Positions 59,960 to 64,000 of a stretch of DNA of 64,000 bases are shown here, in pieces. The notes under the pieces are model-generated. The model worked only from the letters and a program-made list of their open reading frames with translations. It was not told the DNA's origin and did no database searches. Each line of letters begins with the position of its first letter. Within the stretch, counting starts at the first letter, position 1. The translations under genes were made by a program, and so were the position numbers. This DNA is from Chinchilla lanigera. Taxonomy: Eukaryota; Chordata; Mammalia; Rodentia; Chinchillidae. The stretch lies in NCBI RefSeq assembly GCF_000276665.1, contig NW_004955465.1:4673911-4737910 (forward strand). The letters run 5' to 3'.

Positions 59960-60478
59960 AAAAGATTAAACAGGCTACATGTCCATCCACAGATGAATGG
60001 ATACAGAAAAATGTATTTATACACATCAGAGTACTAGTCTGTCATGAAGAAGAATAAACTTGAAGCTTTTGTAGGAAAAAGAATGCACCCTGAGACCATG
60101 ATGTTAAGTGAAGTAAGTCAGACATAGAAGCCTATCTCACGTTTTCTCTTATATGAAAAACTCAATATACAGATAAAGTACAAAATAAAACATGGAAAAC
60201 ATAGAAAGAAAAAAGTCATTGTAATCCAGCATGGACAATGTATCCAAAAGTGTGCCTTGAGTTAGTATAACTGTCTTACGTGTTTTACACATTTCTTGGC
60301 CAATTAGTCTGGTTGTTAATCTGTACATGTGCTAATTGACTTTATAATAACTTGTAAGATAAGTAAAGGAATCCAATGTTGACAAAGTAAAAGAGGAGTG
60401 AAGGGCAGGAGAAAAAAGAACAGAGATATATTTACACATGTACCAATTTTCTAAAATGAGTGTAATCGTCACACACTG
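59960..60478 (+). mobile_element. L1 LINE, 3' end
   Basis: 'ctacatgtccatccacagatgaatggatacagaaaaatg', 'agagtactagtctgtcatgaag', 'accatgatgttaagtgaagtaagtcagaca', 'cacgttttctcttatatg', and the 3' UTR ending near 'acatgtaccaattttctaaaatgagtgtaatcg'. It appears to be the same L1 3' UTR type as 13235-14125. Confidence 0.82.
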
Positions 60479-60498
60479 CCAAATTATTTCCTAAAGTA

Positions 60499-60573
60499 AT
60501 TTAAAAAGAAACTTAGAGTTGTTAATATTCATTGACAAAATTTAAAAAGAAACTTAGAGTTGTTAATATTCAC
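60499..60573. repeat. 33-bp direct duplication, period 42
   Basis: 'tttaaaaagaaacttagagttgttaatattca' occurs at about 60500 and again at about 60542, identical, with a short spacer. Confidence 0.92.
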
Positions 60574-61325
60574 TCAGTGAAAACCCAGACATTTTATTCT
60601 CAACAGAAAGGTGATTTTTAACTATTAAGCCAGAACCAGTTGTAGGACCACTCTGCTTTATATTTGATAACTATTCTAATCCACCGTTACCAATTCTCAT
60701 TTTATGTTGTCAAATGCTGAAGGAGCAGTTTCTTTTAGGACCTTAAGAATATGAGGCAAGCCAAAACTACAGTTCAGGCAACAGTTTAAAAAGTAAATTC
60801 AGTCAGGAAAGGGAAAAAATTAATTTCATGAGGATGCACTTCATTTTGTAAAGAAAGACTCAGTAATTTTAAATCTTCCTACTAGAAATTGAAATTTAGG
60901 AATGGGTTAATAACTTATGTGTAACGTGCTAACTTTAGGAATAATTGAGATAATAAAGTCTAATAATTTTATAGGCAGCTATTAATCCTTAGTATATTTC
61001 TGAGAGAATAAAGAGAAAGAAGAGCTACAATTTACCCTCTTTTAGTAGAAAACTATGAAAACACATATAATATAATTGCTCTTCCCCAAACTGTACCTAT
61101 GCCCCGAACTGATGCTGAGAAAAAAGTAAAATTTGAAGTTAATGAGTAAATTGGAAGGATGTGAAAACTTTTGACAGTTAAAGATAGATTTTCTTGAATT
61201 TAATTTTAGCAAAGATTTTATTTTGGAAAGATCCATATTTATCGTGATATTGGAGAAATGTCTAGGACTCATGATAAAGCCCCCCCCCCAAAAAAAACCC
61301 AATGCAAAGGCAATCAAAGCAGGCA
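60574..61325. other. Unannotated AT-rich sequence
   Basis: Includes a C9/A8 homopolymer junction at about 61281-61297. No gene. Confidence 0.4.
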
Positions 61326-61760
61326 GGCAATGTAGTAGATGACCTGCTCAGAAGCAGTTCATTCTTGTTTTCCACCTCCAACAGGCAGCCTAATCAGTTG
61401 TAATTAAGAGGCAAAGTAGCAATCTAATAAACAGCTCTTGTCACCAGTTGTCATCTTAGTGATCAATTCACACCTCCATCACAATGACAGGGACCCTTCA
61501 AGTACTTTAATAGCCCGGACTCCTCGGAGCAGAGGAGGATTAGGAAGTGGATAATGGATTGTCAAGGCTCTAATGAAGTGGAGGGGAAGGAGCCCAGAAG
61601 CCTCTCAGCTGGGAGGCAGCAGGCCATGGGGGGCCGGAGACACTTGCAAGACTAACCTTTAATTAAGGTTTTGGTTCATTTTGGTGCCTTATTTGGGAGT
61701 AAACTTAATTTAAAAGATTTAAGGCCTTCTCTTTTTGTGAGTTGCCTCCACTTTTCCATT
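61326..61760. promoter_or_regulatory. Candidate developmental enhancer, strongest in window
   Basis: Repeat-free. Holds 'cctaatcagttgtaattaagagg', 'cttagtgatcaattcacacctccatcacaatgac' (T-box-like TCACACCT, SOX-like ACAAT), 'ctcctcggagcagaggaggattagg', 'ataatggattgtcaaggctctaatgaag' and near-palindrome 'aacctttaattaaggtt' at 61654-61670 enclosing TTAATTAA. Dense motif packing in a window otherwise full of decayed repeats suggests selection. Conservation not tested. Confidence 0.48.
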
Positions 61761-61985
61761 TTCTCCCTCCTTTGACATTCATTCATGGGAAAATCTCTTC
61801 GGTGAGTCTCGACTCTGAGGTTGCTTGAATCTTTAATTGCATGTAGGAGTGCACATCATTTTAAATGTGCTCATTTGCTTTTTAGTTGCTTATTTTCTTC
61901 CAGCTACTTAAATAAAACTTACCTTGTAAGGAAGGATAGGATAAATGTCAAGTTTTCTTTTTTGCCATCTTGTATGGCTTTGCAT
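61761..61985. other. Unannotated sequence
   Basis: Linker between two conserved-looking blocks; the 60-codon frame at 61821 has no domain. Confidence 0.3.
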
Positions 61986-62640
61986 ATAAAGATTAAGTAT
62001 TAAAAACACTGTTTTTTGTCTGTGATATGCCATTTGCTGACCATAAGAGGCAACAGGGCTTTCATGAGTAGGAGAAAATACAAACAATTTTCATGTGTGG
62101 CTTGTAGGCTTAGCCAAGCAACTGTTAAATTCTGCTGTTAGCTTGTAAAGGTTATCCCTTAGATGACCAACATAAATGCATCCTCTAATGTTGTAAGCAA
62201 TCTTCCCATAACACTGGCAAGTTAAAATGAATTAACAGGGCAGCAGCTAAGTTCTTATGGCTGAGGTACATATAAAGCTAGCTGGATTGCTTTCCTAGCT
62301 ATCATGACATGATAGATATATTAGTAAATCAGCCTTCAAGGGAGAAGACCAGCGAGCCACCCTAATCCTTTGCTTTGGGATCCATCATATTAATCTTGTC
62401 TTAGACCAGGGAAACACTATTGTTTTAAAAAAATAGGTGTCATTGTCTCCTTTGATTACATGGTCCAGTGGCCCAAAATTCTCGATCTTTCATTAATATG
62501 AGAGTGTAGCTTATTCATATGTATGTAGTTATACCTTTATATGTATGTCATCACTTAAGCGGAATACATTGTTTGGTTAAATCTAAACCATGGCAGCTGC
62601 AAACGTAAGCTCATTAACTCAATCTCTTTTGTTTGTTTGT
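61986..62640. promoter_or_regulatory. Candidate conserved non-coding element
   Basis: Repeat-free block with 'gctgaccataagaggcaacag', 'gggaaacactattgtttt' (SOX-like ATTGT), 'gtctcctttgattacatgg' (TCF/LEF-like), 'tcatattaatcttgtc' and 'ctttcattaatatgagag'. Companion to the preceding block. Inference. Confidence 0.42.
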
Positions 62641-63535
62641 TGTTCTAACCAGAAACACACTTCATCATGGCCCTACTCTTGAAAATTTTGCTGCATAGGA
62701 AGTTACTGTAGCTAGAAGACTTGAGATGCATCACAGCTTGGGAAAGGTTTTAGAACACTAAGACTGGTAGGTAATTCCACAAGATTGTGAGCTAAGACAC
62801 TAACATTCATGTTTTTCCTTTGAAAGTCCACCTTTATTATCAAAATTAAGGTGGAATTATCCTACTATATGAATAGGAATGATGCCTTATTGTTGTGACC
62901 CAACTTGATAATAGTGATCTTTCTGAAATAGATTGAAGGTGGGGGATGCCAGAGTATTTCAGTTGCTTTTAATTGGAACCCAAATTTTAAAAAAATTAAA
63001 AGAATTTCTTTGTTACAATTATATTACAATCTGTACTTCAGAGATCAAGAGTTATTAATTTCCATTATTCTTGAAAATGTCAGTTTATCCAGTGGGGTGT
63101 GACAGAACCTGGGTGTCCATTACCTATCCCACTAGGACTAATCACGCCTCAATTTTTTCCCTCTAAAATCAAACCCAAGGGCCAAGTGGTAGATTTTTGA
63201 TGAGATTCTCTTTCCAATTTGGTTGTTTCAAAACTCCATATGCGTGAGAAGCCTGCCCACGACCCATGTTCCTTTCTTACCCTTTACTCAGGAGCCCGGA
63301 TTAAAGAGCATCGTACACAGATGATATTAAATGAACAAGGTCAACACTTCACCTGCTTTTATTTATTTATTTTGCTTTTGTACTCAACAGATTGTTGTCC
63401 TCACAATGGCACACTCGAGGACACAAGCCCTGCTTCCTCGTAAGATGTCTTGTTGTGAAATATTAGAATGGCAAAAGGCTAATCTCTGCATGCACAGGCC
63501 AGGGGGGACCATTGCTGTTCCCATTTCACACCGCG
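62641..63535. other. Unannotated sequence
   Basis: No repeat family or gene recognised. Open frames at 63219-63555 lack domains. Confidence 0.35.
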
Positions 63536-63955
63536 GTAATCAATTCATTGGCTGAAAAAAAAGAAAGAAAGAAGCCTCCTCTTCCCTTGTCCAGCTGCAG
63601 CAGGCGGGAGCCAGAACATATGCCTGTCTGAAAGAGGAGGAGGAGGCAAAGGCTTCTCAGGAGAAGGCACACAAAGAAAGCCAATCTTCTCCACAAAGCG
63701 TGGAATGACTTAAACACTCTATTGTATTAAATATGAATGAGTGCTCATTGTGGGGTGCAGTGTGTGGGGATCTGCGGTGTCCTCCCATTAGCTACATGAT
63801 TAACCAGATTACACGGGAAGCCGCTAAGGTAAATAAGGCCAACCTTCTGTCACTTCCTCCCTCAGGCCTGACCAACAAGGGGCCCACGGGCTGGCCCCTT
63901 TGTAGTCAAGTGGGTGGAAAGAAGAAATAACCATGAATGTCATGCTTGGTAATTA
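63536..63955. promoter_or_regulatory. Candidate conserved non-coding element
   Basis: 'ggtaatcaattcattggctg', 'cacaaagaaagccaatc', 'ctattgtattaaatatgaatgag', 'tacatgattaaccagattacacgg' (paired homeodomain-like sites), 'gtagtcaagtgggtgg' (NK2-like TCAAGTG) and 'atgaatgtcatgcttggtaattaa'. Repeat-free and GC-balanced. Conservation not tested. Confidence 0.42.
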
Positions 63956-63957
63956 AA

Positions 63958-64000
63958 AAAAGAGGGAGAGACAGACAGAGAGAGACAGAGAGAAAGAAAG
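63958..64000. repeat. GA-rich low-complexity tract running off the window
   Basis: 'gagggagagacagacagagagagacagagagaaagaaag' continues to the last base, so its end is outside the window. Confidence 0.9.

Overview
The window reads as non-coding nuclear DNA of a placental mammal, most likely a rodent outside the mouse/rat family. The evidence is the repeat content. There are tRNA-derived ID SINEs (about 15305, 17122, 20648, 20898, 31239, 34034), 7SL-derived B1 SINEs (about 15815, 17980, 58430, 59385), and two B1+ID dimers (12948 and 20425) of the B1-dID type known from squirrel-, dormouse- and beaver-related rodents. Older mammal-wide repeats (MIR, L1M, Tigger and MER20-like DNA transposons, MaLR LTRs) make up most of the rest. 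Species identity is an inference. The ID sequence looks more beaver- or squirrel-like than mouse-like, but this could not be tested.

No functional protein-coding gene is supported. Open frames are short, lack conserved domains, and mostly fall in repeats or low-complexity sequence. The window is therefore either a gene desert or the inside of a very large intron. The recognisable genic remnants are all retrocopies: a 7SK RNA fragment (8861-8995) and a SAR1A plus PSMD14 pair of pseudogene fragments (39430-38703, minus strand).

Layout. 1-8 kb: AT-rich DNA with L1M 3' ends, a MIR, a Tigger/MER2 element and a GC-rich island at 830-1075 of unknown origin. 8.4-9.2 kb: a three-level nest, a Tigger-type DNA transposon holding a MaLR LTR that holds a 7SK fragment. 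9.6-9.84 kb: a (GA)n tract containing a 100-N gap. 9.86-10.73 kb: unique sequence that looks conserved. 11.04-11.27 kb: a 106-bp AT-rich tandem duplication. 12.9-21.8 kb: SINEs, L1, MIRs and LTRs. 22-24.6 kb: mostly unique, partly conserved-looking. 24.6-31.3 kb: L1M pieces in both orientations, MIRs and an LTR. 32.5-33.3 kb: candidate developmental enhancer. 34.8-39.5 kb: three LTR-like elements, the last carrying the composite cDNA insertion. 39.5-50.2 kb: mostly unannotatable AT-rich DNA with one Tigger and one MER20-like element. 50.27-50.56 kb: a pentameric (TTTCC)n tract with a second 100-N gap. 54.8-60.6 kb: MER2, a candidate conserved element, a long minus-strand L1M, SINEs and an L1 3' end. 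61.3-64 kb: the densest cluster of conserved-looking, homeodomain-site-rich unique sequence.

The strongest observation is at 38.30-39.55 kb. A single MaLR LTR is split by an insert of about 0.87 kb made of three unrelated RNA-derived pieces: a class II endogenous-retrovirus protease fragment on the plus strand, then PSMD14 and SAR1A coding fragments on the minus strand, joined nearly base to base and with no poly-A tail. This looks like capture of several cDNA fragments at one break, or template switching during retrotransposition. Repeat family names come from recognising sequence, not from a library search, so subfamily names are provisional.
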